NCBI RefSeq assembly: GCF_901709675.1
Contig: NC_051092.1
Span: 16,745,128 to 16,809,127, forward strand
Origin: Syngnathus acus
Lineage: Eukaryota; Chordata; Actinopteri; Syngnathiformes; Syngnathidae
DNA length: 64,000 bases
Reading direction: 5' to 3'
Shown: positions 22,005 to 32,570 of the stretch, in pieces
How the letters are laid out: each line of letters begins with the position of its first letter
How positions within the stretch are numbered: position 1 is the first letter of the stretch
The notes under the pieces: generated by a model
What the model saw: the letters and a program-made list of their open reading frames with translations, nothing else
What the model was told of the DNA's origin: nothing
The model's database searches: none
Made by a program: the position numbers and the translations under genes

Positions 22005-23118
22005 AGAAACTAAAAACTTCTAAGCCTGTGGTGAGGACTGTGAGAAGTGGACAGTGGAGTCAAGGCAGGACCTCCAAGCCTGCTTTGACTGCACCGATTG
22101 GGGTGTTTTTGAAGCTGCAACTTCAGACCTGCATGAACTCACTGACAGTCACATCATACATCAGTTTTTGTGAGGATCTGTGTGTGCAGACTAAGACCTT
22201 CTGCACATACAACAACGACGAACCTTGGTTTACACCGAACCTCAGGAGGCTGCGCAAAGTCAAGGAGGAGGCCTACAGGCAGAAACACACTGAACCGAGA
22301 GGTCAGGAAATCCAGGAGGTGTTACGTGGAGAGCCTGGAGAGACACCTCTCTGTCAATCCTGATCCCTTAACAGTGTGGAAAGGTCTGCAGAGCATCATG
22401 GGCTTCAAGAAATGTCCTGTGGAGAGCCCAAGGGTTGCAAACCAGCTAAACAGGTTCTACTGCAGGTTTGATCGGTCCTCCCACACAACAGGACCTCCTG
22501 CAGCACAATCAACATACTCACCTCCCCCCACAACTGCTCTGTCTACACCTCCATCACCGTTGTCACCTACTCTCTCTCTTGCAGAAGCCACGCCCACACT
22601 CCAGATCCGTGAGGAGGAAGTGCGCCAGATGTTCCGAAGACAAAAGATCAGGAAGGCTCCACCATCGTTCCAGTGGCCAAGAAGCCCGCCATCACAGGTT
22701 TGAATGACTATAGACCTGTCGCTCTGACATCTGTGGTCATGAAATCTTTTGAGAGGTTAGTGCTGAACCACCTGAAGGATGTCACGGGCCCCCTGCTTGA
22801 CCCCTCCAGTTTGCCTACCGTGCAAACAGGTGGGTGGATGATGCGGTCAACATGGGACTGCACTACATCCTGCACCAGGAACGTACAGCAGGATCCTGTT
22901 TGTGAACTTCAGTTCGGCGTTCAACACCATCGCTCCTGACATCCTCCAACAGAAGCTCGTCCAGCTCGCGGTGCCTGCCTCCACCTGTCAGTGGATCACC
23001 AGCTTCCTGACCAACAGGAGACAGAGTGTGAGGCTGGGGAGCATCACAACTGACACCCGGACCACCAATACTGGCGCCCCTCAGGGGTGCGTCCTCTCCC
23101 CACTGCTCTTCTCTCTAA
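22005..23118 (+). pseudogene. L2-clade LINE fragment, frameshifted
   Basis: It reads through YISFCEDLCVQTKTFCTYNN, KPWFTPNLRRLRKVKEEAYR-like sequence, LNREVRKSRRCYVESLERHL and LNRFYCRFDR. After a deletion near 22660 it continues with [31 protein letters not shown] and NTGAPQGCVLSPLLFSL, where it stops abruptly at 23118. At least four frame breaks. It belongs to the same subfamily as the fragment at 33190-34287. Confidence 0.8.
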
Positions 23119-23545
23119 CCCATAGTTAAAAGTGTCCACACACCGGTGGGCCTGCGTGCCGCACGTCTAGGGGCCAAACCTCCTCCGAGTCCCTTGTAGT
23201 TTAGCCTGGGTCCGTGTTGTACCCAGTTACCATGTGTCGCCGCATGGAGGCACTACATAGGGCTTGCTGTTAGAGAGGCTATGTACTGGCAGGGAGAGAC
23301 TTACGCACTCGGCTCTCCCGTTCGCATACTGCTAGCCAGCGGTGAGGGTTGACAGTGAGAAGTGACATGCACTGGGCACTCCACCAACACACATCATAAC
23401 AACCCGACTTGGTCTTATGAAGTCAGACACAGCATATAGCATGAGCATATAATACATAAATGAGAGGGAGTTGCGGTCTTGAGTGCGTACTGGGAGCAGA
23501 TCTCCTTCCCCAACCGTATCATAAACTATGGATCTCCTAAACTGG
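23119..23545. other. Unclassified insertion-like segment with short inverted ends
   Basis: It begins CCCATAGTT directly at the LINE break and ends AACTATGGAT, giving inverted ends of about 8-9 bp. The interior is moderately GC-rich, has no long frame and matches nothing else in the window. It may be a terminal part of a DIRS/Ngaro-like element, but I cannot confirm this. Confidence 0.35.
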
Positions 23546-23916
23546 GTTTTCAGTGAAATCGACCAGACTATCTCTACTCAACGTTGACCCTCATGGGGTT
23601 GCACTTGCACCCACAAATAAGCTGAAAGGAACGAAGGCTGGTGGAAACGAGGGACTTCAAGCCGTATGTAGAAAGCAACCTGAGGGGTGAGAGCAGAGAG
23701 ACAAGAGATGATGGCAACGCTCCGTCTTGAGTTGTCTGAACTTCATAATGGTTCAAGCTACAGGAGGCCAGCGGGAAACGATTAGCTGTGATTGGTGGGT
23801 GCAAGTGCCGCCTGTTGCTGGGGACAGTGCCTGGGGTGCCTGAAGGATTGTGACTCCAACTGTCTTGAAATTTCACAAATGTCACTGTTGGATTCAAATC
23901 AAGCTGTTAAAACATA
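23546..23916. other. Unassigned sequence
   Basis: No gene or known repeat is recognised. Confidence 0.4.
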
Positions 23917-23918
23917 TA

Positions 23919-25027
23919 CCGTATTTTCCGCCCTAAAAGGCGCACCGGGTTATAAGGCGCACCTTCAATGAACGGCCCATTTTAAAACTTTGTCCATATA
24001 TAAGGCGCACCGGATTATAAGGCGCATAAAATAGAAGCTATACTGCATCAAACTGAGGTTGACTAGGGTTGCGGTATGCATCCACTAGCCAATAACCAAC
24101 GAGCCCTCTGTAAACAATCGCGTTTCTCAAACGATCTCCTATAAAATGATCAGAACTGACTAAAGTTCGATCTAACGCATTGGTACTACTTACCTATGTT
24201 TCCCTTCCATATCGATCCGTAGATTTACTCGAAACATTAACAGAGCAGCCTATTTTGACATGAAATAGCCTGGTACGTATAGCAGCTATCGCAATAGCAT
24301 TAGCCATCCGCAAAGTCTCACGAGCCTCAGCTCGCAATCTCCCATGAGCCTCAGCAAAGTGTAAACAATCGCGTTTCTCAAACGATCTCCTATAAAATGA
24401 TCGGAACTGACTAAAGTTCGATCTAACGCATTGGTACTACTTACCTATGTTTCCCTTCCATATCGATCCGTAGATTTACTCGAAACATTAACAGAGCAGC
24501 CTATTTTGACATGAAATAGCCTGGTACGTATAGCAGCTATCGCAATAGCATTAGCCATCCGCAAAGTCTCACGAGCCTCAGCTCGCAATCTCCCATGAGC
24601 CTCAGCAAAGTGTAAACAATCGCGTTTCTCAAACGATCTCCTATAAAATGATCGGAACTGACTAAAGTTCGATCTAACGCATTGGTACTACTTACCTATG
24701 TTTCCCTTCCATATCGATCCGTAGATTTACTCGAAACATTAACAGAGCAGCCTATTTTGACATGAAATAGCCTCGCGGGTACAACAGCTATTCGGTGACG
24801 CCCCCTGACTACAGTTGCCGTAATGTTGGGAAGCGATGCGACCTTGTAATTTACTAGTCGTACTAAAACGTACTGAAACATTTTGGCAGAGCACTGTGTA
24901 CAACCAGTATGGATCAACAAATTCATCAATTGATCCATATATAAGGCGCACTGGCCTATAAGGCGCACTGTCGGCTTTTGAGAAAATTTTAGGTTTTTAG
25001 GTGCGCCTTTTAGGGCGGAAAATACGG
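23919..25027. mobile_element. TA-flanked TIR element (AAGGCGCACC family) with internal array
   Basis: The ends are long inverted repeats beginning CCGTATTTTCCGCCCTAAAA then GGCGCACC, flanked by TA on both sides (23917-23918, 25028-25029). Subterminal ATAAGGCGCACC motifs repeat on both sides. There is no transposase. The interior is largely a 251-bp tandem repeat. The TA duplication suggests a Tc1/mariner/pogo-group element. Confidence 0.85.
24110..24775. repeat. 251-bp tandem repeat, about 2.6 copies
   Basis: GTAAACAATCGCG starts units at 24110, 24361 and 24612 (spacing 251 and 251). The units are nearly identical. The third ends about 24773 where the sequence changes to CTCGCGGG. Confidence 0.95.
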
Positions 25028-25057
25028 TACATTAACGTTTGAGCAGCGTTGAGTTAT

Positions 25058-25177
25058 TTATTCTTTGCGCCTTATAATCCGGTGTGCCTTATATATGGAC
25101 AAAGTTTTAAAATGGTCCATTCATTGAAGGTGCACCTTATAATCCGGTGTGCCTTATAGTGCGGAAAATACGGTAGT
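25058..25177. mobile_element. Partial end of a second AAGGCGCACC-family element
   Basis: Three GCCTTATA motifs and the terminus TGCGGAAAATACGGTA repeat the right end of the element just upstream, slightly diverged (GTGCACC for GCGCACC). It is a solo end. Confidence 0.75.
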
Positions 25178-25969
25178 TAATAATAGTTTACGTTACTCAA
25201 GTACACAAAAGTTAGCTTGATGACTGACTCCTTAGCTAGCTACTTACTCACTTCAACCTCATAAAGTCTATTCTTCATGGAAGCCTGTACTTTCCGTTTC
25301 AGACCTGCCAGCACGCTAACACAACTCTATTAGAATTGTAGGATTTCTGACCTATTTTCACTCTTATTGTGTTTACATGTTACTTGCAGCGCCTTGGACA
25401 TGGAAGTGAGGTGTTGGTATCTTGTGATGTCACACTAGCCATCCCCATAAAACGGCAAAGCAATATGCTTGCACTACCATGTACCATGCATCAGTATTGT
25501 GTTAGAGCCAAACACACCTTTCAGAATTATGGTAAAACAGTTCTACTTTGGTTTTACTGGACCATTACATTTTCCAAACATGTGGGAACATATATTAGAG
25601 TCCTAAGGTTGAACTTTAAGAACAAATTAGTTCAATCAGGATTAACACAAAGGTTTCAGGTTTCCTCTCGAAAGCATAAAAAATGTGAGAAAAGCATACA
25701 AGAACAAGTTAACTATTCGAGGTTAATCAGAGGCACTTGAAATTGCAGTGGTGGACACCGTCCTTGACCCACGTGGATCCAGTCTGTCCCTTGTTGGCGA
25801 GAGACAATCAGGTTTCAGATTATAATTTGCAAGTCACAAGCAGGCAGAGGTTGCTCGCTGCAGAACCACTGGGTGGAGCTGCTCTGGAGCTCCACCCCAG
25901 AACAGTCCAGCCCACCAGAATCAATCCCGACATTTTCCACCAAAGACAGCCCCGCCAACTTCTTATTTA
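25178..25969. other. Unassigned sequence with a shared dispersed-repeat segment
   Basis: No gene is recognised. About 25875-25955 is the counterpart of 13660-13745 in inverted orientation. A 123-codon frame at 25369-25740 has no visible domain. Confidence 0.45.
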
Positions 25970-25996
25970 TCCATCCATCCATCCATCTTCTTCCGC

Positions 25997-27742
25997 TTAT
26001 CCGGGGTCGGGTCGCGGGGGCAGCAGCTTCAGGAGGGACTCCCAGACTTCCCTCTCCCCAGCCACTTCATCCAGCTCATCCCGGGTGATCCCAAGGCGTT
26101 CCCAGGCCAGCTGAGAGACATAGTCTCTCCAGCGCGTCCTGGGTCGTCCCCGGGGTCTCCTACCGGTGGGACATGCCCGGAACACCTCCCCAGGGAGGCG
26201 TCCAGGAGGCATCCTGATGAGATGCCCGAGCCACCTCATCTGGCTCCTCTCATCGTGGAGGAGTAGCGACTCTACTCCGAGTCTTTCCCGGATGACCGAG
26301 CTTCTCACCCTATCTCTAAGGGAGAGCCCGGACATCCTGCGGAGAAAACTCATTTCGGCCGCTTGTATCCGGGATCTCGTTCTTTCGGTCACGACCCATA
26401 GCTCGTGACCATAGGTGAGGGTAGGAGCGTAAATAGACCGGTAAATTGAGAGCTTTGCCTTTTGGCTCAGCTCTCTCTTCACCACGACGGACCGGTACAG
26501 AGTCCGCATTACTGCCGACGCTGCACCGATCCGCCTGTCGATCTCGTGCTCCATCCTCCCCTCACTCGTGAACAAGACCCCAAGATACTTAAACTCCTCC
26601 ACTTGGGGCAGGATCTCATCCCCGATCCAGAGAGGGCATTCCACCCTTTTCCGATCGAGGACCATGGACTCGGATTTGGAGGTGCTGACCCTTATCCCGA
26701 CCGCTTCACACTCGGCTGCGAACTGCTCCAGTGAGAGCTGGAGATCACGGCCTGAAGAAGCCAACAGCACCACGTCGTCTGCAAAAAGCAGAGACGCGAT
26801 GCTGAGGTCCCCAAACCGGACACCCTCAACGCCTCGGCTGCGCCTAGAAATTCTGTCCATAGAAATTATGAACAGAATCGGTGACAAAGGGCAGCCTTGG
26901 CGGAGTCCAACCCTCACTGGGAACGAATCCGACTTACTGCCGGAAATGCGGACCAAACTCTGGCATCGGTGATACAGGGACCGAACCGCCCTTATCAGTT
27001 GGCTCGGTACCCCGTACTCCCGAAGCACCCCCCACAGAACCTCCCGAGGGACGCGGTCGAACGCCTTCTCCAAGTCCACAAAACACATGTGGACTGGTTG
27101 GGCGAACTCCCATGCACCCTCGAGGATCCTGCTGAGGGTGAAGAGCTGGTCCACTGTTCCACGGCCAGGACGAAACCCACACTGTTCCTCCTGAATCCGA
27201 GGTTCAACCTCCCGACGGACCCTCCTCTCCAGCACCCCTGAATAGACCTTACCAGGGAGGCTGAGGAGTGTAATTCCCCTGTAATTGGAACATACCCTCC
27301 GGTCCCCCTTCTTAAAGAGGGGAACCACCACCCCAGTCTGCCAATCCAGAGGCACTGTCCTCGATGTCCACGCGATGTTGTAGAGACGTGTCAGCCATGA
27401 CAGCCCCACAACATACAGAGCCCTTAAGAAATCCGGGCGGATCTCATCCACCCCCGGGGCCTTGCCGCCGAGGAGTTTTTTAACTACCTCAGTGACTTCG
27501 ACCCCAGAGATTGGAGAGTCCGCCTCAGAGTCCCCAGGCCCTGCTTCCACAATGGAAGGCGTGTAGGTGGAATTGAGGAGGTCTTCGAAGTATTCTCCCC
27601 ACCGAGACACGACGTCCCGAGTCGAGGTCAGCAGCACGCCATCTCCACTGTAAACAGTGTTGACGTTGCACTGCTTCCCCCTCCTGAGACGCCGGATGGT
27701 GGACCAGAATTTCCTCGAAGCCGTCCGGAAGTCATTCTCCAT
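25997..27742 (-). CDS. Rex3 reverse transcriptase, open 581-codon segment
   Basis: This is the C-terminal part of the Rex3 ORF. Motifs in order are VVVPLFKKG, NYRGITLLSL, CGFRPGRGTVDQLF, FVDLEKAFDRVP (motif A), LRQGCPLSPILF (motif B), SLLFADDVVLLA (catalytic FADD) and YLGVLFTSEG. A C-terminal GRRPRGRPRTRWRDYV segment ends at the stop near 25997. The natural start is upstream in the frameshifted endonuclease part, so the first Met here is arbitrary. The catalytic residues are intact. Confidence 0.88.
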   Translation of the reverse strand: MENDFRTASRKFWSTIRRLRRGKQCNVNTVYSGDGVLLTSTRDVVSRWGEYFEDLLNSTYTPSIVEAGPGDSEADSPISGVEVTEVVKKLLGGKAPGVDEIRPDFLRALYVVGLSWLTRLYNIAWTSRTVPLDWQTGVVVPLFKKGDRRVCSNYRGITLLSLPGKVYSGVLERRVRREVEPRIQEEQCGFRPGRGTVDQLFTLSRILEGAWEFAQPVHMCFVDLEKAFDRVPREVLWGVLREYGVPSQLIRAVRSLYHRCQSLVRISGSKSDSFPVRVGLRQGCPLSPILFIISMDRISRRSRGVEGVRFGDLSIASLLFADDVVLLASSGRDLQLSLEQFAAECEAVGIRVSTSKSESMVLDRKRVECPLWIGDEILPQVEEFKYLGVLFTSEGRMEHEIDRRIGAASAVMRTLYRSVVVKRELSQKAKLSIYRSIYAPTLTYGHELWVVTERTRSRIQAAEMSFLRRMSGLSLRDRVRSSVIRERLGVESLLLHDERSQMRWLGHLIRMPPGRLPGEVFRACPTGRRPRGRPRTRWRDYVSQLAWERLGITRDELDEVAGEREVWESLLKLLPPRPDPG

Positions 27743-27779
27743 GGCCTCGCCAAACTCCTCCCACGCCCGGGTTTTTGCC

Positions 27780-28677
27780 TCAGCAACCGTCGAGGCCGCG
27801 TTCCGCGTTCCGCTTGGCCATCCGGTACCTGTCAGCTGCCTCCGGAGTCCCGCAGGCCAAGGACTCCTTCTTCAGCTTGACGGCATCCCTTACCGCCGGT
27901 GTCCACCAGCGGGTTCGGGGATTGCCGCCACGACAGGCACCAATGACCTTACGGCCACAGCTCCGGTCGGCCGCCTCAACAATGGAGGCGCGGAACAAGG
28001 TGCACTCAGACTCAATGTCCCCCGCCTTCCCCGGGACGTGGGAGAAGCTCTGCCGGAGGTGGGAGTTGAAGATCTTCCTGACAGGGGATTCTGCCAGACG
28101 TTCCCAGCAGACCCTCACAGAGCGTTTGGGTCTGCCAGGTCGGACGGGCATCTTCCCCCACCATCGGAGCCAACCCACCACCAGGTGGTGATCAGTTGAC
28201 AGCTCTGCCCCTCTCTTCGCCCGAGTGTCCAAAACATGCGGCCGCAAATCCGATGACACGACTACAAAGTCGATCATCGAACTGCGGCCTAGGGTGTCCT
28301 GGTGCCAAGTGCACACCCTTATGTTTGAACATGGTGTTCATTATAGAAGATCCGTGTCGAGCACAGAAGTCCAATAATAGAACACCGCTCGGGTTCAGAT
28401 CGGGGGGGCCGTTCCTCCCAATCACGCCCTTCCAGGTCTCACTGTCATTGCCCACGTGAGCATTGAAGTCACCTAGTAGAACGATGGAGTCCCCAGAAGG
28501 AGCGCTCTCCAGCACTTCCTCCAGGGACCCCAAGAAGGGTGGGTACTCTGAGCTGGCGAAGGCCCGGCCACCAGACGCTCGCCTTCGAGCCCCGCCTCCA
28601 GGCCTGGCTCCAGAGGGGGGGCCCGGTGACCCGCGTCCGGGCGAGGAAAAACGAAATCCATTTATTTTATTCATCAT
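27780..28677 (-). pseudogene. Rex3 endonuclease region, frameshifted
   Basis: Two overlapping frames on the minus strand carry the EEP endonuclease. One has [13 protein letters not shown] and LDFCARHG; the other has [12 protein letters not shown] and [12 protein letters not shown]. At least one shift lies near 28190-28320 and another joins this part to the RT near 27740-27790. The first catalytic Asn and QE motifs are missing, so the domain is also truncated at its N-terminus. Confidence 0.78.
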
Positions 28678-28789
28678 AAGGGGCTAGCGTGAGCCGTGCT
28701 TTGTCTGGCCCCTCACCTATTTATTTATTTTACATTATCGCAAATGAATTGATCTACAATCTAGTCGAGCATATAATTCTCAAAGGTTT

Positions 28790-29215
28790 GAATGCATTGT
28801 CTCTCAATTTCCTTCGATTCTCGTGGACCAATCAAGATGAGGGATTTGCAGAGGATTACCCCCCTCGAAGACACTGCCAGGACAATCGAGGGCACCTCCT
28901 GCAGCTATTCGCTTTGAATTGGACATCCACTTTTTCTTTGATTTTTTTTTACATTATATACGTATTTTATGTGCCCTCTCTGCCTCCATTGCAGCCTGGT
29001 GATCCTGAAAGGGGGATCCTCCCATCTGTGGTCCCTTCTCAAGGTTTCTCATTTTTCCCCTAGTAGTTTTTTTTTTAGTTTTTCCTTGCCCTCTTGGGAG
29101 CTTAAGATCAGGGGATGCTTTGAGAATAATTGTCAATTTGTTTTGTATATGTGAAGCCCTTTGAGACTGCTTGTGATTTAGGGCTATGTAAATAAACTTG
29201 ACTTCACTTGACTTG
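28790..29215 (+). repeat. LINE-type 3' end with (ACTTG)n tail, plus copy
   Basis: The segment matches the reverse complement of 36134-36540 (shared TCAGGGGATGCTTTGAGAAT-type and TGGTGATCCTGAAAGGGGG-type blocks). It ends TAAATAAACTTGACTTCACTTGACTTG. A simple pentamer tail at one end is typical of a LINE 3' untranslated region. The family is not identified. Confidence 0.7.
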
Positions 29216-29217
29216 AA

Positions 29218-29972
29218 TAGTTTAATGACCCATAATGAACTGTTCAATGCATGCCTGATGTTTTTCTAAATTACGGACCCTTCCAAGCGCGTCTAAGAAT
29301 GCTGAATGCTTGATTGTATCTTATGTTTTGCCTAATGCTTGATGTGACGTCGTATGTTGCCTAACGCTAGACGCCAGCCTTGGATTATTGGAGAAAGTTC
29401 TGGACAGAGGGAAATGTTTTGCCTAACAAAGAAAAGATATGGTTGGAAGCATGATTAACTGAGAATGTGACGAAAGTAAGTAAATGCACAGAATGTGAAA
29501 AGAATAAACAAATGCATGGTATGTGGTGAGTAAAAGCTTGGCACAGAAAACTTTGCATGGAAATAGTCAGGAAACATTGAGTATTAATGAAATTGCTAAA
29601 TGCAGCATGATCACAAGTTCACGTCGCGGCTAACAGTTTATGTCACACCCAAAAGTTCATGTAATTCTGGACAAAATGACAAATTGGCAGGATGATGGAT
29701 GGATGATGTGCGACAGAGGGTGGAGTGTATGTATGCAGAAGGTTGGTTGTGCAAGAATGGAGGAAAATGTTTACAGAAAGTATACTTGGAGATAAAACCA
29801 GCAGAGGTGCCAGAGGGAGAGTGACATGGGAAGAACAGGCAAGAACCCGGCCAAAGGGTGGTCACCAAGGCCGAAAGACTGGATGGAAAACCAACAGCCC
29901 ACACCAAGTCAACCCCCTCACACACTGAATCGCCCCTCACCGCACCAACCCCCCATGGAATCAGCTCCCACC
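29218..29972 (+). repeat. LTR-like dispersed repeat, copy 1 (truncated)
   Basis: About 29218-29972 parallels 57425-57800 in the same orientation: shared CATGCCTGATGTTT, GACGCCAGC, AAAATGTTTACAG, GGTCACCAAGGCCGAAAGAC-type stretches and CCCATGGAATCA. No coding capacity. The copy is cut by the L2 tail at 29973. It may be a solo LTR or an unclassified repeat. Confidence 0.55.
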
Positions 29973-32554
29973 GCATCAAAGTCAAAGTCAAAGTCAAAGT
30001 CAGCTTTATTGTCAATCCCTTCATATGTCAAGACACACAAAGAAACCGAAATTCCGTTTCCTCCATCCCACGGTGACGAGACATACAAGTAGGCGACACA
30101 AAACAAAAACAAGAAGGCACAAACCATAAATAATAAATAATAAATAAAATAAAATGAGCGATGAATAAAAACAGACCAATAACCCATTGAATATGAGGGG
30201 CAAAACCGAGCCAGTGAGCATACAGCAAGAACAGGACGCTACGCTGAAAGGGGGAGCGAGTTCAGGATCCTAACAGCCTGGAGTACGAAGCTGTTGGAAA
30301 GTCTGGTGGTGCGGGAGCGCAGGCTCCTGTACCGCCTCCCAGAGGGCAGAAGTTCAAACAAAGAGTGAGCGGGGTGACTCACATCACTCACAATCTTGGT
30401 CGCCTTGCGGGTGAGATGGGAGGTGTAAATGTCCTTCAAGGAGGGGAGAGAAGCACCAATAGTCTTACTAGCCGTTTTCACAATGCGCTGCAGGGCCTTC
30501 AAGTCTTGGTCAGTGCAGCTGCCACCCCAGACAGCAATACAGCTGGAGAGGACGCTCTCAATGGTGCCACGGTAAAAAGTAGTCATGACGGCCGGAGGAG
30601 TCCCCGCTCGCCTGAGTTTCCGAAGGAAGTACAGGCGGCGCTGGGCCTTCTTCGCCAGCGACGCGGTGTTGGTGGACCAGGAGAGATCCTCACTGATGTG
30701 CACCCCCAGGAACCTGGCGCTGCTCACTCTCTCCACCACAGCACCGTCGATGGTCAGCGGCAGGTGTTGGGCGTGACCCTTCCGGAAGTCAACGACAATC
30801 TCCTTGGTCTTGTCGACGTTCAGCAGGAGGTTGTTGTCCCTGCACCACGCGGTCAGAAGGTCAACCTCCAGCCTGTATTGAGTCTCGTCTCCCTTGGTGA
30901 TGAGACCCACCAGAGTCGTGTCGTCAGCAAACTTCACTACGCGGTTGCCGCTGCAGGTGGCAGCGCAGTCATGCGTCAGGAGGGTGAAGAGCAGCGGACT
31001 GAGCACGCAGCCTTGGGGGGCCCCTGTGCTCAGCGTGATGCTGGCGGAGATCTTGTCGCCAACACGTACCACCTGTGGCCTCTGACAGAGGAAGTCCAGT
31101 AGCCAGTTGCAGAGGCCGGTACTGAGGCCCAGCTTGTCAAGTTTGCTGATGAGACGCTGCGGCACAATGGTGTTGAAGGCAGAACTGAAGTCCACAAACA
31201 GCAACCTCACATACGAGTCCTTCCCCTCCAGGTGGGTGAGGGCCGAGTGGAGGGCAGAGCAGATGGCATCCTCAGAGGACCGTTTGGCTCGGTACGCAAA
31301 CTGGAAGGGGTCAATGGTGGGGGGGAGAACTGACTGGATGTGCTCCAAGACAAGCCGCTCAAAGCACTTCATGACGATGGGCGTAAGTGCCACGGGGCGG
31401 TAGTCATTGAAGCAGGACGGAGCAGGCTTCTTCGGCACAGGTACGATGGTGGCTGCTTTGAAACTCGACGGGACGATGGCCTGCTGCAGGGAAGTGTTAA
31501 AGATGTCCGTGAAGACACCCGTCAGCTCACCAGCGCAGTCCTTCAGCGCTCGACCCGGGATGTTGTCCGGGCCCGCCGCCTTACGGATGTCGATAGCGGC
31601 AAGCGTCCTCCTCACGCTGTCGGCGGAGAGGCACAGGGGCAGCTCGTGGGAAGGGGGAGTGGCCTTCAGCGGGCAAGTGCTGTTCTGAGCGTCGAAGCGA
31701 GCAAAGAAGCGGTTGAGGTCATTGAGCAGACGGACGTCGCCATCACAGCTCTGCGGCGCGGGCTTGTAGTCCGTGATGGTCTGAATGCCCTGCCAAAGGC
31801 GCCGTGCGTCCCTGCTGTCCTTGAAGTGGGCGGTAATTTTGCCCGAGAACGCCCTCTTCGCTTCTTTGATGCCCCGGGACAGGTCGGCCCTCGCAGTCCT
31901 CAAGCCAGCCTCATCCCCCGCCCGGAAGGCTTTGTCCCTGGCCCTCAGCAGCCTGAAGACAGCCCCCGACAGCCATGGCTTCCGGTTTGCCCGAGTGACG
32001 ACGGATACTGAGTGTGTCACATCATCAATGCACTTCCCGATGTAGGAGGAAACAGAGTCAGTATACTCCTCAATGTCCGCCCGACCGTCGCAAGTGGCCG
32101 CCCTCCTAAACACGTCCCAGTCGGTAGAGCCAAAGCAGTCACGAAGCGCATCAGAGGCACCCTCAGGCCACACCCGCACCCGCTTGCGAACTGGTCTGGA
32201 TGTTCTCACCTTTTGTCTGTATGCGGGCAAAAGCATAACAGTGAGATGGTCAGAAAGCCCAAGATGGGGGAGGGGGGCGGCTTTGAAAGCTCCTTTATGC
32301 GAAGAGTAGACCAGGTCCAGGAAGCTGTCGCCACGCGTAGGAAAATCAACATGCTGGTGAAGCCTCGGAAAAACAGACTTCAGATTAGCATGATTAAAAT
32401 CCCCAGCGAAGATGGTGAAACCGTCAGGGTGCGCTGTCTGTTGGTCACTGACAGCCTGGTACAGTTCACTAAGAGCCGCGACCCTGTCGCCTCCGATGTT
32501 GGAAGGCGGGATGTAAACCGTGACCAGCAGAATCAGATTTGACAGGTGAGTCAC
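29973..32554 (-). mobile_element. L2-clade LINE, 5'-truncated, long intact ORF
   Basis: On the minus strand this element has a 771-codon ORF2 segment and then about 265 bp of 3' untranslated region ending in AATAAAGCTGAC and an (ACTTTG)n tail at 29975-30000. It is truncated 5' inside the endonuclease, directly beside a Penelope fragment. The last 200 bp recur at 61914-62114. Confidence 0.92.
30239..32554 (-). CDS. L2 ORF2 protein (partial endonuclease, RT), 771 codons open
   Basis: The frame begins inside the endonuclease (VTVYIPPSN, FAGDFNHANL with GDFN, LSDHLTVML with SDH). It continues through a linker (ARRLWQGIQTITDY) to the reverse transcriptase: [56 protein letters not shown] (motif A), STGAPQGCVLSPLLF (motif B), KFADDTTLVG (catalytic FADD), FLGVHISEDLSW and LRKLRRAGTPPA. 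No stops or shifts are seen. The first ATG is probably not the native start, because the N-terminal third of the endonuclease is missing. The RT domain itself looks intact. Confidence 0.9.
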   Translation of the reverse strand: MTHLSNLILLVTVYIPPSNIGGDRVAALSELYQAVSDQQTAHPDGFTIFAGDFNHANLKSVFPRLHQHVDFPTRGDSFLDLVYSSHKGAFKAAPLPHLGLSDHLTVMLLPAYRQKVRTSRPVRKRVRVWPEGASDALRDCFGSTDWDVFRRAATCDGRADIEEYTDSVSSYIGKCIDDVTHSVSVVTRANRKPWLSGAVFRLLRARDKAFRAGDEAGLRTARADLSRGIKEAKRAFSGKITAHFKDSRDARRLWQGIQTITDYKPAPQSCDGDVRLLNDLNRFFARFDAQNSTCPLKATPPSHELPLCLSADSVRRTLAAIDIRKAAGPDNIPGRALKDCAGELTGVFTDIFNTSLQQAIVPSSFKAATIVPVPKKPAPSCFNDYRPVALTPIVMKCFERLVLEHIQSVLPPTIDPFQFAYRAKRSSEDAICSALHSALTHLEGKDSYVRLLFVDFSSAFNTIVPQRLISKLDKLGLSTGLCNWLLDFLCQRPQVVRVGDKISASITLSTGAPQGCVLSPLLFTLLTHDCAATCSGNRVVKFADDTTLVGLITKGDETQYRLEVDLLTAWCRDNNLLLNVDKTKEIVVDFRKGHAQHLPLTIDGAVVERVSSARFLGVHISEDLSWSTNTASLAKKAQRRLYFLRKLRRAGTPPAVMTTFYRGTIESVLSSCIAVWGGSCTDQDLKALQRIVKTASKTIGASLPSLKDIYTSHLTRKATKIVSDVSHPAHSLFELLPSGRRYRSLRSRTTRLSNSFVLQAVRILNSLPLSA

Positions 32555-32570
32555 GCCCTCTGCTGTCCGT

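Larger units (their letters stand above)
25970..28710 (-). mobile_element. Rex3-type (RTE clade) LINE, near full length, copy 2
   Basis: On the minus strand it runs from an [17 protein letters not shown]-type N-terminal region at about 28680, through an endonuclease and an uninterrupted RT frame, to a 3' end with an (ATCC)n tail at 25970-25990. Rex3 tails of this kind are characteristic. About 2.7 kb. The RT part is intact over 581 codons; the endonuclease part is frameshifted. Confidence 0.9.

Noticed and set aside
26166-27241. Several plus-strand frames of 80-134 codons
   Set aside because: Antisense shadows of the Rex3 RT, repeated identically in copy 1 at 10220-11237.
30365-31102. 245-codon plus-strand frame, and 31340-32011
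   Set aside because: Antisense shadows of the intact L2 ORF2.
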